Of a stretch of 64,000 nucleotides of DNA, positions 34,256-46,384 are shown piece by piece. The position numbers were made by a program, and so were the translations under genes. How positions within the stretch are numbered: the stretch's first letter is position 1; each line of letters begins with the position of its first letter. A model generated the notes under the pieces. The model was not told the DNA's origin. It saw nothing but the letters and a program-made list of their open reading frames with translations, and made no database searches. The DNA is from Heterobilharzia americana (lineage: Eukaryota > Platyhelminthes > Trematoda > Strigeidida > Schistosomatidae), in assembly GCA_944470555.2 (NCBI GenBank), contig CALYCZ020000358.1, positions 35,549-99,548 of the forward strand. The letters are read 5' to 3'.

Positions 34256-34426
34256 GTAGTATTCATCATGGAATGACATCAGTTGGGGGACCATTGAAAA
34301 TCTGGGAGCACTGGACAGCTGTTTCGTCCAACTAGTATGGGACTGCTCAGCAGTACGCACCAACGACCCGCCTAGGGGTCGAACTCAGGACCTTCAGGTT
34401 CCACGGCGAACGCGTTAACCATATAT
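34256..34426 (-). repeat. tRNA-like SINE, family B (right arm)
   Basis: Mirror of 16175-16345. Its hammerhead motif is at 34308-34356 with the same CTGAGCA core change. Confidence 0.7.
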
Positions 34427-34865
34427 ATGATGTTTAAAGACTGTAATCCCTGAGGAAGATTTAACTGAAATAATGAGGGGTTGAAACAATAATAATGATT
34501 ACAATGTTGATAGTTGATGACGTAAAGGTCGAATGGTAACAAAAAGGGGTTACGTAAGACTTTCAAATCGTTTATAAAGTGCGTATTGATTAAAAGCGGG
34601 GGGAGGGGTGAGAACGTTAATAAACAATCAAAAGTGATTAGGTAATGTGAATGAGACAACAGGTTGATTGGAGTAAATTAAAAATGTTTTGTTAAGAGTT
34701 GTGATAATTAGGAAGATCAAATGAAATAATAGCGGAAACAAATGAATACAAAAAACAGAGTGATAATGATGATATAAGAGTACAAAGATTAATCTGATAC
34801 AAACAATGGGGGGAGGTGGTGAAAAACGAGAAGAAAAAGGATGAAGCCCACCAAGACTAAAATAA

Positions 34866-35161
34866 ATTAAGGCCTAGGTAGAGACAAAGACTGTACGTAC
34901 TTCTTTTGCACACAAAGGTCAGTCTTCAGTTCATGGATAGCCAAGAACTCTGTTGTTTTTAAAAGTTGAACAAGCAGGAGACGTGAAATGGTAGGGTGAA
35001 TTCGATAGATCACCTTGAAATCCTTGTTTGGGTCGGCTAAATGGTTGGAATCGATTAAATGTTCACGGGTAGAACTTCTGATACATTTCCTTTGACCCAT
35101 ATAAAACCAGGCCGGAATATTGACTTAGTTTTACTGACAATATACTGAGCTACTGTGATTT
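34866..35161 (-). pseudogene. PLE C-terminal end (right arm)
   Basis: Mirror of 15440-15735 with the same translation. Confidence 0.7.
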
Positions 35162-35176
35162 CTGCTATCTCATGTT

Positions 35177-35912
35177 TTATTATTATCAATACTATTACTA
35201 TTTATCCTTTAGGTCCCTTGTGGAACATAGGAACATAGGGGCTTCAGTAGCACATCACCATTTCATTCTCTTCTTTCCAGTCTTCTCAAGCTGGCTCCAT
35301 GACTTCCCAAAAGCTTTCATTTCTTCTTCACACCATCTCCTCCATGTCAACTTCACCTCGTCGTTTCCCATTTGGCTTCCACTCAACGGTCTGGCCTTGC
35401 CTCATGCATGGTGTCCCCAATCAGTGTTCTCAGTCTGTGTCTTGGTTAGTTCGTTGACAGCCAGAGTTTCTTGTTGCTGATTCTTTCTCGCCATCTGGTT
35501 TTTAGTATCGAGTGTAGACGGCAGCTGTTGATGTATGTCTACAGTTTGTTGTAAATGCTTTTCATAATGCTCCAAGTCTCTCAACCATCACATGGAAGGA
35601 CTGACTTGACTGAATTAGTGTGGAAAATCCGCATCTTGTTCACACTTTATGCTGAGGGCAGTGGAGCGGAGTGCAGTGCAGTAGATCTCCATAGATTAAG
35701 GCAGAAAGGCCTGTGTCACTGTCTTCCGATCCTGGCTTTAACATCTGATCTGTGCCACCTGTAGTTGAGAGGTTGCTGCCTAGGTATGTGAGACACAACT
35801 TCCTTTATATTCCTCACGTTGATGGTGATTAGTGCTTGTGGTTGTTGGTTGGGTATCTTCATCACCTCTGTCTTCTGTACGTTCACCTGAAGGAAGTCCC
35901 GTCTTCTCTGCC
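35177..35912 (-). mobile_element. RTE-like fragment, second family (right arm)
   Basis: Mirror of 14690-15425. Confidence 0.6.
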
Positions 35913-36626
35913 TTGCCCTACCTGTTCTGATAATCTACACTTTCATCTGTACACGCCTAAAATCTAACTAATGAATCAGATTGTCATAAAATTTCAAGAC
36001 AAATAACTCTGGTTCTTAAATTAAATATAATCTTAGTAAAATTAAAGCAAGTTTTTTCTTACATTGTGTGTATGTGTTTTTGGTCACGAAATCCAAACCT
36101 TTACCGAATATACTGATATACGTAATCAATAAATGTTGGTGTGAATTTCTCCCCAAGTAATTGGGAATCCTAACGAACAAGTGACCAGTCAACAATATAG
36201 ACCAAACGCTTGAATAACATGTAAAATCCCAAACATAGGATTTGTTTGAAATACCGTTCATTCTATATTAAAAATCAATATTTATTAATAAAATACAAAC
36301 CTGGATTCTTCAGGTATCTACGGGTTGATTGCTATCAAAGCACTTTACAAAGAAGTACGTTAACAGTAATAAACGACAAAGCTGTGTGTTCAAGTTACCA
36401 GAAGGGGAATATAAAGGATGCGTGTAAGTTCTCACAATGAGGTAAAGACATAAGATAAAAAAATGTTCAAGGTAAAATATACCATTAGGGAACGAAAGAA
36501 ATTACAACATCATCATGGACTGTGAAAGATAATAATATCCACGGATACTAAATGGTGAATAAGATACAACTGAACAGAATGAACATTCAAGGATGTAATT
36601 AAAGCAGCATTATCAGGAAACATGAG

Positions 36627-36781
36627 CTATATAGTAATGATGGATAGTAGCTAGCATTTCGTCCTATTTGGGGACTCGTCAGCCGGATGTGCCTGCGTCC
36701 TAATGAGTGATATTGTTCCACCGGGATTCGAGCTCGGCAGGAATCGCTTCAAATGACAGAGCGTTACTCACTAGACCATCA
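36627..36781 (-). repeat. tRNA-like SINE, family A (right arm)
   Basis: Mirror of 13821-13975, with the half-hammerhead at 36652-36688. Confidence 0.65.
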
Positions 36782-36921
36782 AGCCACGATAGCCACTTCT
36801 TGCTCGACGGGTATAGTTTTAGTGTTATTGTTTGTATTATACCGTCGTTGATTGAACCGAATTGATCGGCTTGCATCGGCATAAAGGCTTCTACGCGGAT
36901 GCCTCGATATTGCCTGTATAC

Positions 36922-36968
36922 GTCCAGCTGTGATGAGTCCTGAATAGGACGAAATGCTCACTCTGGAT
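36922..36968 (+). ncRNA. Hammerhead-like motif with core insertion (right arm)
   Basis: Mirror of 13634-13680; same CTGTGATGA core. Confidence 0.55.
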
Positions 36969-37203
36969 TCCACTGCTAGCCGGTATCAATCATCACTATA
37001 TAAGTAAGAACACAGGCAATATCGAGGTATCCGTGATGGAGCCAATTTGCCAATGGAGACCGATAAATTCGGTCCAACCAACGACCACATGATACAATCA
37101 ATAACACAAAATGATTATACTACTTAAAAATACTAAGTAGTATGAAACTGATGGTATAAAAAGGGGCTACAAAGTAAACGTCACATAGGTAAACCAGAAA
37201 CAG

Positions 37204-37533
37204 ATGATAAAGGAATTCACAGTTGGAAAACATGAAACTCATGTTGTATGGAACTTCATATGCGCAGATGTTCAAAGTGAGGATAATTTTGTACTATTCA
37301 ACAGATTTACGGCGAAAAAATCTATTCAGCCAAAGAAAGCTGTTAAACCGATCGAAAAATATGAAACAATTTTAATTGATATTTATGAAATTTTTAATCC
37401 TACCAAATTGAATCACACAGGTCACTACCATGATGCTGTCGAAACAGTATTGAAACAAAAGAGAAAGACGATAGGAAGTGGCCAAATATGGCAATCAACT
37501 TTATCAGACTTTGTGGTAGATCTAGAAAACTGA
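37204..37533 (+). CDS. Unrecognised 109-residue frame (right arm)
   Basis: Mirror of 13069-13398, identical in translation. A TATAAAAAGG box-like string lies about 50 bases upstream at 37155, which may be chance. Confidence 0.25.
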   Translation: MIKEFTVGKHETHVVWNFICADVQSEDNFVLFNRFTAKKSIQPKKAVKPIEKYETILIDIYEIFNPTKLNHTGHYHDAVETVLKQKRKTIGSGQIWQSTLSDFVVDLEN

Positions 37534-37949
37534 CTAGTCAGTACAACGACCTAAACAAGGAACTAAAACACATGGAAGAATCACTCACAATTAATAATTA
37601 TCCTCTACAGTTCATTAGGAAATTGGTACGAACACATGAGAAAGGAAATAATAAGGGTAAGATGAGTAGGAAGAATAACGACAACCATGCAGGATGGTGC
37701 ACGCTTTCCGAACGTATCTGGGAGCACTATCCAGCATGGTTGTCTAGGGGAGAATGTAAATCAATTAACAGTTCAATTCATGAACATTTGGTCAACTCTG
37801 GATATAAAGCTAGACCAGAATCTTCTTTCAATGTCATTTATCGTATCAGATGGAATAGCTCAATAGGAGTACACCTTCGACAGTTGTGCACAGCGGAGGC
37901 ACTGGCAATTCATCAGTTCAAGCCTGATCTCTGCGTGCGAAGGAAGTAA
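37488..37949 (+). pseudogene. PLE C-terminal fragment with deletion (right arm)
   Basis: Mirror of 12653-13114. Confidence 0.7.
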
Positions 37950-37951
37950 AT

Positions 37952-38120
37952 ACGTTCGCTGGTTGGAGGCAATCTGCAGGAAGCCCTGGACCTAGATTTC
38001 GTGCTTTTTAGCAGTCGTCAGCAAGGCGTATCTGCAACCTCGATGGAACTGATGTCCCTCCTGACACTAGAACCCGCGTCACCCAATGTTGTAGTCAGCG
38101 CCTTTCCCACTTAGCTAGAG
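37952..38120 (-). repeat. tRNA-like SINE, family C (right arm)
   Basis: Mirror of 12482-12650; hammerhead at 37983-38027. Confidence 0.65.
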
Positions 38121-38176
38121 CTGGGCTGGAGAACGTGAAATTGGTTGGACTCCGATGACCAATCAACATATGTAAG

Positions 38177-38502
38177 CCAGTCCTAAGGGAGGTCAGACGT
38201 GGCCCAAATAGCTCAGTGGTGAAGTCGCTGACTACAACACTGGGTGACGCGGGTTCGAATCTCAGGCGGGACATCAGTTCCGTCCAGGTTGCAGATACGC
38301 CTTGCTGACGAGTGCCAAAAAGCACGAAACCTAGGTCCAGGGCTTCCTGCCGATTACCTCCAACCAACTAACATCTACTAATGTGCACCGCGATGCTGAG
38401 CTTCCTATCTCGGATGCCACATTGCAAATATGATCGATGGGGTCCGGTCTGCAGTCAGGACTAGACAACATGAAGTTGGTTGCACTCCAGTGATTAATCA
38501 TA
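38177..38502 (+). repeat. tRNA-like SINE, family C, near full length (right arm)
   Basis: Mirror of 12100-12425. The order can be read directly: linker, TAGCTCAGTGGTGAAG, GGGTTCGAATCTC, hammerhead, tail ending in GTTGCACTCC. The tail end of a preceding unit lies at about 38127-38176. Confidence 0.8.
38299..38343 (+). ncRNA. Hammerhead ribozyme, family C, intact (right arm)
   Basis: Stem I GCCTTG (38299-38304) with CAGGGC (38338-38343), core CTGACGA, stem II GTGC/GCAC, GAAA, self-complementary stem III ACCTAGGT and a GTC site. All invariant core positions known for the family are present. Confidence 0.8.
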
Positions 38503-38552
38503 ATAACCATATAAGAGTACAAAGATTAAGCCTGACTAACAGAGCATGAAAA

Positions 38553-39143
38553 ATGTGTTCGCATGATCAAGTATTGAAGGAGTTAGATTATATCCGTAAT
38601 TCATTGGTTGAAATGGGCTATCCTAACACTTTCATAAAAAGATACATAGACATAGCCAGGGGGAACAAATCTGGTACTATTATCATACAAAAGAAACTTT
38701 TATTGATGAAATTGCAATTTAATGGGGATGTGGCCGGAAAAGGTTTATACCAGAGACTCTCTAGAGTCATTAAAAGGACCTTCCACGCCACACAACTTTG
38801 TTTATCATTTTCCAGTCGACCAATTATTACTGCTCAGAAAGAAGATAAGTTATCTAGTTTTGTCATTTCCATGTGTATTTACAAGTTTAGCTGCTCCTGT
38901 GGAGAAAGCTATGTAGGACGTACTACTAGACAACTTAACAAACGTGTTGCTGAGCATCTACCTTCATGGTTGGGAAAGGGACAGATAAAATCCATCAGAA
39001 GATCAGTTTTATCTCACCTCATTGATAGTGGTCACTCGGTAGATAAGAACATTACTTTCACGATTATACACCACATACCATCTCATCTCTTAAAAGGTAT
39101 TCAACCTCGTCTTTTACGCATAACAGAAGCTGTGGGAATTTGA
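38553..39143 (+). pseudogene. PLE C-terminal part with GIY-YIG endonuclease (right arm)
   Basis: Mirror of 11459-12049 with identical translation, including GESYVGRTTRQ and SHLIDSGHS. The RT domain is missing. Confidence 0.8.
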
Positions 39144-39551
39144 GCTAATAATCCTAGCCTTTGTATTCAGAAGAAGTTTGTACATCCCTTATCTCTCGCT
39201 TGGCCAGGGATTAATTAGTTAATTACTTTATCATTCAGTTATTATTATTACTTTTTCCTACCCCTTTTCTTATTCTTCACCCCTTTCGTATACTTACTGT
39301 ATTTATCTAGACTTTGTTTATCCACTTACCTCGCCCTTCACTATTACGTAACTTTTATTTTCACAAGCTTTTGACCCATCTTGATTATCCAAGTGTCTAC
39401 CACCATTTTCATGCTGCTATCTTCGTTCTTATCATCATTTATATTACAACGTTATCACTTTTATCCATTTCATTATTATTATTTGTATTATTATCTCCAC
39501 CGTTATATGAAACATTTATCACATCAACCGACAAATCTACATGATTGGTTT

Positions 39552-39782
39552 AAGTAGTATTCATCATGGACTGACATCAATTGGGGAACCGTTGAGAATG
39601 TGGGAGCACTGAACAGCTGTTTCGTTCCAGTATGGGACTCCTCAGCAGTACGCACACAAGACACGGTTAGGGATCGAACTCAGGACCTTCAGGTTTCACG
39701 GCGAACGCGTTAACCATTCAGCCACTGGGTCAGATTCCAGTGGTTCACAATTTCCAACTTCTGTCAGTTCACGACATAGTGC
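39552..39782 (-). repeat. tRNA-like SINE, family B (right arm)
   Basis: Mirror of 10820-11050; hammerhead motif at 39606-39651. Confidence 0.75.
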
Positions 39783-39936
39783 GACTGCCACCCAAAGTCT
39801 TCAGTTAGCATCCACTTCACTTCCGACTGGTTGACTCCACAGGTCACGACTTCTCATTACAGCTTCCTGATATCCATCTAGAAGTAAGTCACAAGTGAGT
39901 ACTATATAGTAATGTATTTTTGAGATGGATGGAAAC

Positions 39937-40095
39937 CGACCCAGAAGCTGAATGGTTAACGCGTTCGCCTTGAAACCTGAAGGTCGTGAGTTCCATCCCT
40001 AGCCGGGTTGTGGGTGCATACTGCTGAGGAGTCCCATACAAGGACGAAATAGCTATCCAATGCTCCCAGATTTCCAATGGTTCCCCAACTGAAAA
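39937..40095 (+). repeat. tRNA-like SINE, family B (right arm)
   Basis: Mirror of 10507-10665. Confidence 0.75.
40018..40063 (+). ncRNA. Hammerhead ribozyme-like motif, family B, core intact (right arm)
   Basis: Mirror of 10539-10584: CTGAGGA, stem II GTCC/GGAC, GAAA, stem III ATAGCTAT, ATC site. Confidence 0.65.
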
Positions 40096-40201
40096 CAATA
40101 TTGTTCGCTTATATGTCTTGTTCCAAAGATCAATCCAACAAAAGAGGAAGTTGTAAAAACAAAATGGAAGGAAAGAAATCAAGGTTAAACTATTTTAAGG
40201 C

Positions 40202-40812
40202 TAAGGTGGTGAGAGATAAAGACTGTACATACTTCTTTTGAACATATAGGTCAGGCTTCAGTTCACAAATAACCAAATCCTTCGCTGCTTTTAGAAACGT
40301 AGAACACTTGAGCAAATTAGATAACCAACCTTGGAATCATTGTTCAAGTCGGTGGAATCGCTGGGATCAATTAGATGTCCAGGGATTTTCTTTCACCCTT
40401 ATAAAATCAGACTGATATATGTTGTTGTATACGTGTTGACAACAGTCTCTGACTACGGTCGATGTACCTTGCTCCATAAGAGCAGGTGTACTGGCGAATA
40501 CACATGGATGTGGCCTGTGAAGGGATATTTGTCTTTTACACAAACGGAGAAGAATTTATGACTGGTAAAGTTTGACGGCGAAAAAGGTCCTACTAATTGA
40601 TCTGGAAATACAATTTTTCAGGATATCTGATGTTTCATCCCCTTTAAATTCCAGATTTATGAATAAAGCCTTTTTATAAACTAGGCTGATGACTGGTTTC
40701 ACATGCCTTTCTCGTATATTATTATCATGGATAAATCTGCTAGGATAACTGTTTTCGGCAAGCGTCCCTCTTGGGAAGTCAAGTTCAACTTGGACACAGT
40801 CTGTGCTACAAA
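40202..40812 (-). pseudogene. PLE linker and C-terminal remnant (right arm)
   Basis: Mirror of 9790-10400 with a few substitutions (LDFPRG where the left arm has LDFLRG). Confidence 0.6.
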
Positions 40813-41001
40813 TACTTCGTAATCGGTGGAATGATGAGTAAATGACGTTTCTTTTCTGATAGATCGGCACCCAGACTGTAAAAATTAGTAGGCTGTCCGT
40901 TCCAAGTAGGTTTCCTGTTGATGGATTACTGTATCTCGTAATTAACATGTCAAGGAAAAGATGATCCCATCTCTGTTTTATGGTGAACTCTTACGCTGAG
41001 T

Positions 41002-41197
41002 AACAGTTGTTGAACTTTCACTTGGTTGTGGCTAGTAAAGGAATCTAGAGTGCACGTTTTGTCCTGTTTGGAACTCATCAACTGGATGTACCTGCATCCC
41101 AGTGAGTGATGTTGTCCCCACTGAGTCTTGAACGTCGTACCCATCTCTTCAATCGCCAGACCGTTATCCACTAAGCCATTGAGAGATGATACCCGCC
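41002..41197 (-). repeat. tRNA-like SINE, family A (right arm)
   Basis: Mirror of 9405-9600; decayed hammerhead at 41043-41087. Confidence 0.6.
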
Positions 41198-41365
41198 TCT
41201 TGTACAATGCGCATTGGTTATTACTGTTATTTGGTTGCTTGTAATTCTCCGTTGTTATAATGCATCGAATTGTTCGACCTCCATTGACATATGGGCTGCT
41301 ATGTAGATGCCTTTATACTGCTGGATATTCATGATGTTATATTGATGTTGGTGACTACTAGAGGA

Positions 41366-41410
41366 ATCCAGGACGCATGCTTCGTCCTAATCGGGATTTG
41401 TCAGCTGGAT
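41366..41410 (-). ncRNA. Decayed hammerhead motif, family A (right arm)
   Basis: Mirror of 9192-9236, with the same core changes. The opposing tRNA-like head is at about 41437-41517. Confidence 0.55.
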
Positions 41411-41701
41411 ATATATGCACTCCAGGTGCCTGTCGTGTCTTAGAGGCCTAGTGGATGTCTTTTTGGCGTTTGAATCGATGGGTTCCATGTTCAAGTCTCA
41501 GTAGAAACAATATCACACCTAATTTTGCATAGCTTTAGCCTGATGTTTTACCTGTGACCTTAAAATAACCTACCACGGTTGTTTTCATACTGTTGCTAGT
41601 TTCTCTTCCCTCGGCTCTCAGGGCTGAACTCTCATTAGTTGTCAACTATATATGGATTTAGTCTTGTCAAGGTCATTTAGAAATGTGTATATTCAGCATC
41701 G

Positions 41702-42092
41702 CTCTGAACTGTATTGACTGTTGTTGAGACAATAAAAGCTCTCTGTCACCGAACTGTCTTCTCTTCTTATCTTCACACGTTGGTGGTATTGTTTTTGTGG
41801 TGCTTGATGTTCTGATTTGCTTTTCAGTCGCTGGTAGATTGTTAGGCTGTACAGTCGGTCACAACAGTCAGCAGAAGTTTGTGAAAAATTGTGACCACAG
41901 TTGACGAGATGGTATGGAAACGAACTGTTAATCACTTAACACTCTCTTTTAAACAGCCATGCAGGATATTGTTTGGAGATGCGTCAGGATAGGACAGGCT
42001 TTGCATGGCCTAAGTAACCAGCTCAGCGACAGCTGGTGAACTGGAAAACACGCATGGAGGTGGCTCGAAGCCGGTGGTTTATCCTTTACTCA
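41702..42092 (-). pseudogene. PLE GIY-YIG remnant (right arm)
   Basis: Mirror of 8510-8900. Confidence 0.5.
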
Positions 42093-42601
42093 CCTTAGAG
42101 TTACTTATTGACTAGTTGTTTCCTGGAAGAGGTCTTCTTCATTGTTCTCCATAGTCGAATTTTGAGTATGTCTGCCAAAGTTACTCCTTTCAATTTTTCT
42201 AGGCTTCATTTTCCTCTCAACGAGTCTTGAAGGATAACCATTCTTGATGAATGCTCTTCAAAGTACTCCTCAGATCCTTATTTATTGCATCATCTTTACA
42301 AGGCTTTGTGATGGGTATATCAACAATCCACTTGTACATATATTTGACACTGCTTTTGTTCATATGAAATACCTTAACATACTGGGCGATGATTGAAGGC
42401 GGGATTCTAATCAAGTGACGCTTGGTTTATTAGCTCGGTACTTTATGAACTGAGCTAGTATCAATATTACACATCTACTAAGGCTACGTCAGGTAGCCAA
42501 TCAATATGACGTTGCCTCACTGCTATTCAACTCTTTTTTATTTGGGTTGGCAAACAGACAATTTAGCGTTGTGAATCCATATGACGTTTGAGCAAAACCC
42601 T

Positions 42602-42697
42602 TGGTAAGAATCAAATCTGGTCAGTAGAGCACTGGTTGGCAACTTGGAGATCGTGAGTCCGATCCTTGACGTGAATCAGATTTTTATTTCACCTTCA
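42602..42697 (+). repeat. tRNA-like SINE, family D (right arm)
   Basis: Mirror of 7905-8000; CAGTAGAGCACTGG and GAGTCCGATCC are read directly on this strand. Confidence 0.55.
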
Positions 42698-43341
42698 GTC
42701 ATCTTCTAGTACCAATAATTTGAGTCTTTTGAACTATGGTTATCTCAGATAGTCACAACTACCATCAATAACTTAAGTTTAATCACTGTCAACTCAATGG
42801 ATGTTGTATTGAAAATCCTTCTCTGTCACTTCATTTTGCTACATTTTCTTATCGAATTCTACTGTTATTTTCATATTTGAAGTTCATAACAGTTGGTGAC
42901 TTGTTTTTTCCTCTAGCAACTATTCAAGACGTCAATAATGGGAGTTCTGGTCATTCGGACCACGAAAACATCTTTTTTTTGATGCAACAAACACTTTTCT
43001 ACTTTAAAAGAATTTCAGTAGTATGAATGTATGTGCGAAATTTGTTGACCACTGTTCTGAGTTGAAATTATTACTATTATTATAATGAGAGCATTCATCG
43101 ATCCAAGAATGGATGAATAGAAATTTTCTAGAATAAGTTTTGTCATTTATGCGTCCAGAGAGATGAAAGGTGGTTAAATGGAACACATATACCAAGCTGA
43201 AGTTGATGTTTTACGAAGGTATAACAATAGGATGGAACAAAATAGAGAGGAAGAGAAATAAGAAGTTGACACTTCAGCTACTGAATACATACTAGTTAAC
43301 TGCACTAGACTCTACAATTTACACTTACTAAACCGAAATAT

Positions 43342-43526
43342 ATTTTGTAAAAATCCAAATAGTATTGATGGATAGTGGCTAGCAGTGGAATCTTCGACGT
43401 GTGTCTCGTCCTATTTGGGACTAGTCAGCTAGATGTACACCTACCTCCCAGTGTTGTTCCCACCGGAACTCGACCTCTAGATCGATCACTCCAAACACCA
43501 GAGCGTTATCCACTAGGCTACTGAGT
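43342..43526 (-). repeat. tRNA-like SINE, family A (right arm)
   Basis: Mirror of 7076-7260; decayed hammerhead at 43390-43434. Confidence 0.6.
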
Positions 43527-43641
43527 TCATTTCTGTTACTCTATGTGTTTGGTGTTGGTTCGATAAACGGAGATTCGGTTGTCAATCTCTCCCTCCTTCC
43601 ACTCAAATATGTTGGTTTTTAACACTGTTGCTCTATCCTAT

Positions 43642-44453
43642 CCTATTGCATGACTATGTGTAATTGCACACAGACCTATAACCGAGCTTTTCTCTAAATG
43701 TTTCTGAGCGAGTTTGTTGGTTAAGATGCAACTATAATCCCAGTTAGCCTGATTGACAATTCTTCGTAATGCTTTTCAGGCGTTTTCCTGATATGGTAAC
43801 ACAGCAGAGGCCTTGAATCCTCTCTTAATCCTATCACCATTATTACTGTTAGCAGTGGGATTATTACTCTCAATAATATCAGTGTTACTACTACTACTAC
43901 TGGTAGTATTTTCCTGTCGATTTCTTATGAATTTATTGATGAATGTAGGTGGGTAATTATTGAGACGTAAGGTATTCTTGATGTGTCTAATTTCTTGTGG
44001 TTGATTTTGTGGCCTACTTGGTAGGCTTTTCCCCCCTCACACTTAGATATTTAACTAAGCCTACCTTAACTGAGATGGGGTGGGAAGATTTGAAGTCTCA
44101 TTAGTGATTCCAATGGGAGGGTTTCATATAGACGATACTAGTCTCGAAAGTTCGATCTTGCGTTTGATCTTGCAATCGAAGATTGGTAGCTCACCTTCTT
44201 CACTTTCTAAGTCACAGGTAAATTGGATTGAATTCACTACTGAATTTATATGTGCCAAGAACCTATTGATGTGTTCCGATTTCACTACTGTAAACGTATC
44301 ATCTACATATCGGAACCATATCTTTGAAGTAGAACTAAATGTTTGAAGGGCTACCTGTTCACAACTATCCATAAATATGTCTGCGACGATATGGGATATT
44401 GGTGATCCCATGGCAACACCTTCAGTTTGTTTAGGTATATTTTATTTTGAAAC
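43642..44453 (-). pseudogene. PLE RT fragment (right arm)
   Basis: Mirror of 6149-6960. RYVDDTF is intact. It differs from the left copy by substitutions (DSCEQ where left has DSWEQ) and a small indel near 44160, after which the frame ends differently. Confidence 0.75.
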
Positions 44454-44652
44454 TTAAGGACTGTAGATGTTAGGTACTCCAGTACTCCTAGTATGATTAT
44501 ATAACATGACTTTGTCTCAATGTTGTGGAGTTACTTGATATGAATATGGACGATAAATTGTGTTGAAAACGTTATCCAGTGAATGATACTGTTCCTTGAC
44601 TGTGTGACATTTTTAATAAGCAGACTAGAATGGAATTAAAATCTACCATGAT
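44450..44652 (-). repeat. 200-bp direct repeat copy 2 (right arm)
   Basis: Mirror of 5954-6152. Confidence 0.65.
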
Positions 44653-44765
44653 GAATGCCAACTTGAAAAACCACTAAATCCCCTCAAACCTCAAAATTCA
44701 ATTCATCCAGTACTCATTGGTGATTAACGTTGTGAAGTGATTCCTGAAGTTTTTATGGGAAGTCG

Positions 44766-45061
44766 CGACTAGTGGGGCAAACCTGGTGGCCGTGAGGACA
44801 AATACTCAACGATGACATTGGGTGGCGACTGTACTATGTCGTGAACTGACAGAAGTTGGAAACATGGACGACAGAATTCCAACCGATTGGTGGATGGTAA
44901 CGCGCTGTCCACAGAACCTGAATGCCCTTGGTTCGACCCCTAGTGAGGCAGGGTCAAGGATGCACGCTACTGAGGAGTCCGCGACTAGGGCGAAACAGCC
45001 ATCCAGTGTTTCCTGGTTTATCCCAGATATTTCTCCAACTGATGTCAGATAATGATAGAAT
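44766..45061 (+). repeat. tRNA-like SINE, family B (right arm)
   Basis: Mirror of 5545-5840, with the hammerhead (core intact) at 44964-45009. Confidence 0.75.
44964..45009 (+). ncRNA. Hammerhead ribozyme-like motif, family B, core intact (right arm)
   Basis: Mirror of 5597-5642: CTGAGGA, GTCC/GGGC, GAAA, ATC site. Confidence 0.6.
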
Positions 45062-45440
45062 TACAATTTACCACAGTGAACAAGTTCTTCTCCTATATTC
45101 AGCTATATTACTGTCCAGCCGTTAGGTGTTTTTTCCAGTCTTCGACGGTATTTCAGCATAGAAAATACCAGTCAGTTGTGAATAGATTGACTGTTTTATC
45201 GAATACTATTTTGTTAGGCTTAAATACAAAAGATCCAGAAGTAGAATAGAGTGAAAATGAGTCATTTTAATAACTAATCGAGCTGAGGGATTCTACTTCT
45301 GGGGTTTTGCATTACTCAAAACCGGAAATGTTAATTAGAAGTCATATGCTACTTATATTTGTTCCCAGGGTTTATTCATCATTATTGTATGCAGTTCTGT
45401 TTTGATTTTGAAGATATTGTGTCATGTTAAGCAAGTGGAC

Positions 45441-45638
45441 GTGAAACTTAAAAACTGTAGATGTCAGGTTCACAAGCGTACTCTTAGCATGATTTTATAT
45501 CATGACTATGTAAAGTCTGTCTCAGAGTTGTGGAGTTACTTGGCATGAATATGGACGATAAATTGTGTTGAAAACGTTATCCAGTGAATGATACTGTTCC
45601 TTGACTGTATGACATTTCTAATAAACAGACTAAAATGG
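45441..45638 (-). repeat. 200-bp direct repeat copy 1 (right arm)
   Basis: Mirror of 4968-5165. Confidence 0.65.
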
Positions 45639-45925
45639 AATTATAATTCATCATACTGACTAAGTTCTACTCCTACATTCATGCCGTACCGCATTTCACT
45701 GTAAACATATTCTTTGTTTAATAATAAAAACTGTTTATTTGTTTATCTGCCAGTTAAAAAAATCATGCAACCTTTCTCTGATGCCTTACTCTTGAGCAAT
45801 CAAACTTGATCGTCCCGTGTACTTCGATATTCAATCAAAAGGTTCATTGAATTTAAGTGAAAACTATATTTCAAGATTCAGTCGATGACATTAAATTGGA
45901 GGTGGAGAATTGTAAATTTTTAAGA

Positions 45926-46110
45926 TGATAAACATTGTTAGTTGGTTGGAGGCGATGAGCAGGAAGTCTTGAACCTAGGTTTCGTGCTTTTCGGCACTCG
46001 TCAGAAAGGTGTATTTGCAACCTCGACGGTATTGATGTCCCTCCTGGGGTTCGAACCCGCGTCACCAAGTGTTCTGTTTAGCGACTTTACCACTGAACTA
46101 TTTGGGCCGC
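45926..46110 (-). repeat. tRNA-like SINE, family C (right arm)
   Basis: Mirror of 4496-4680; hammerhead-like motif at 45966-46010. Confidence 0.7.
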
Positions 46111-46139
46111 GATTGACCTCCTGTAGGACTTACTTACAT

Positions 46140-46378
46140 GTATTGATTGGTCATGGGAGTGCAACCAATTTCATGTTGTCTAGTCCTGAGTACAGACTGA
46201 ATCCTATCGATCATATTTACAATGTGACTGGCCACCAAGCTAGGAAGCTGAGCATCGCGGTGCACATTAGTAAACGTTAATTGGTTGCTTTCCACATTAC
46301 AAGTATGATCGATAGAATTCGGTCTGCACTCAGGACTAAACAACATGAAATTGGTTGCACTCCCATGATCAATCAATA
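46140..46378. repeat. Short inverted repeat of SINE tails (right arm)
   Basis: Mirror of 4228-4466. Confidence 0.7.
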
Positions 46379-46384
46379 GATGAT

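Noticed and set aside
37155..37165. TATAAAAAGG as a promoter for the 37204 frame
   Set aside because: This is AT-rich DNA where such strings are frequent; no start-site evidence or conserved gene supports it.
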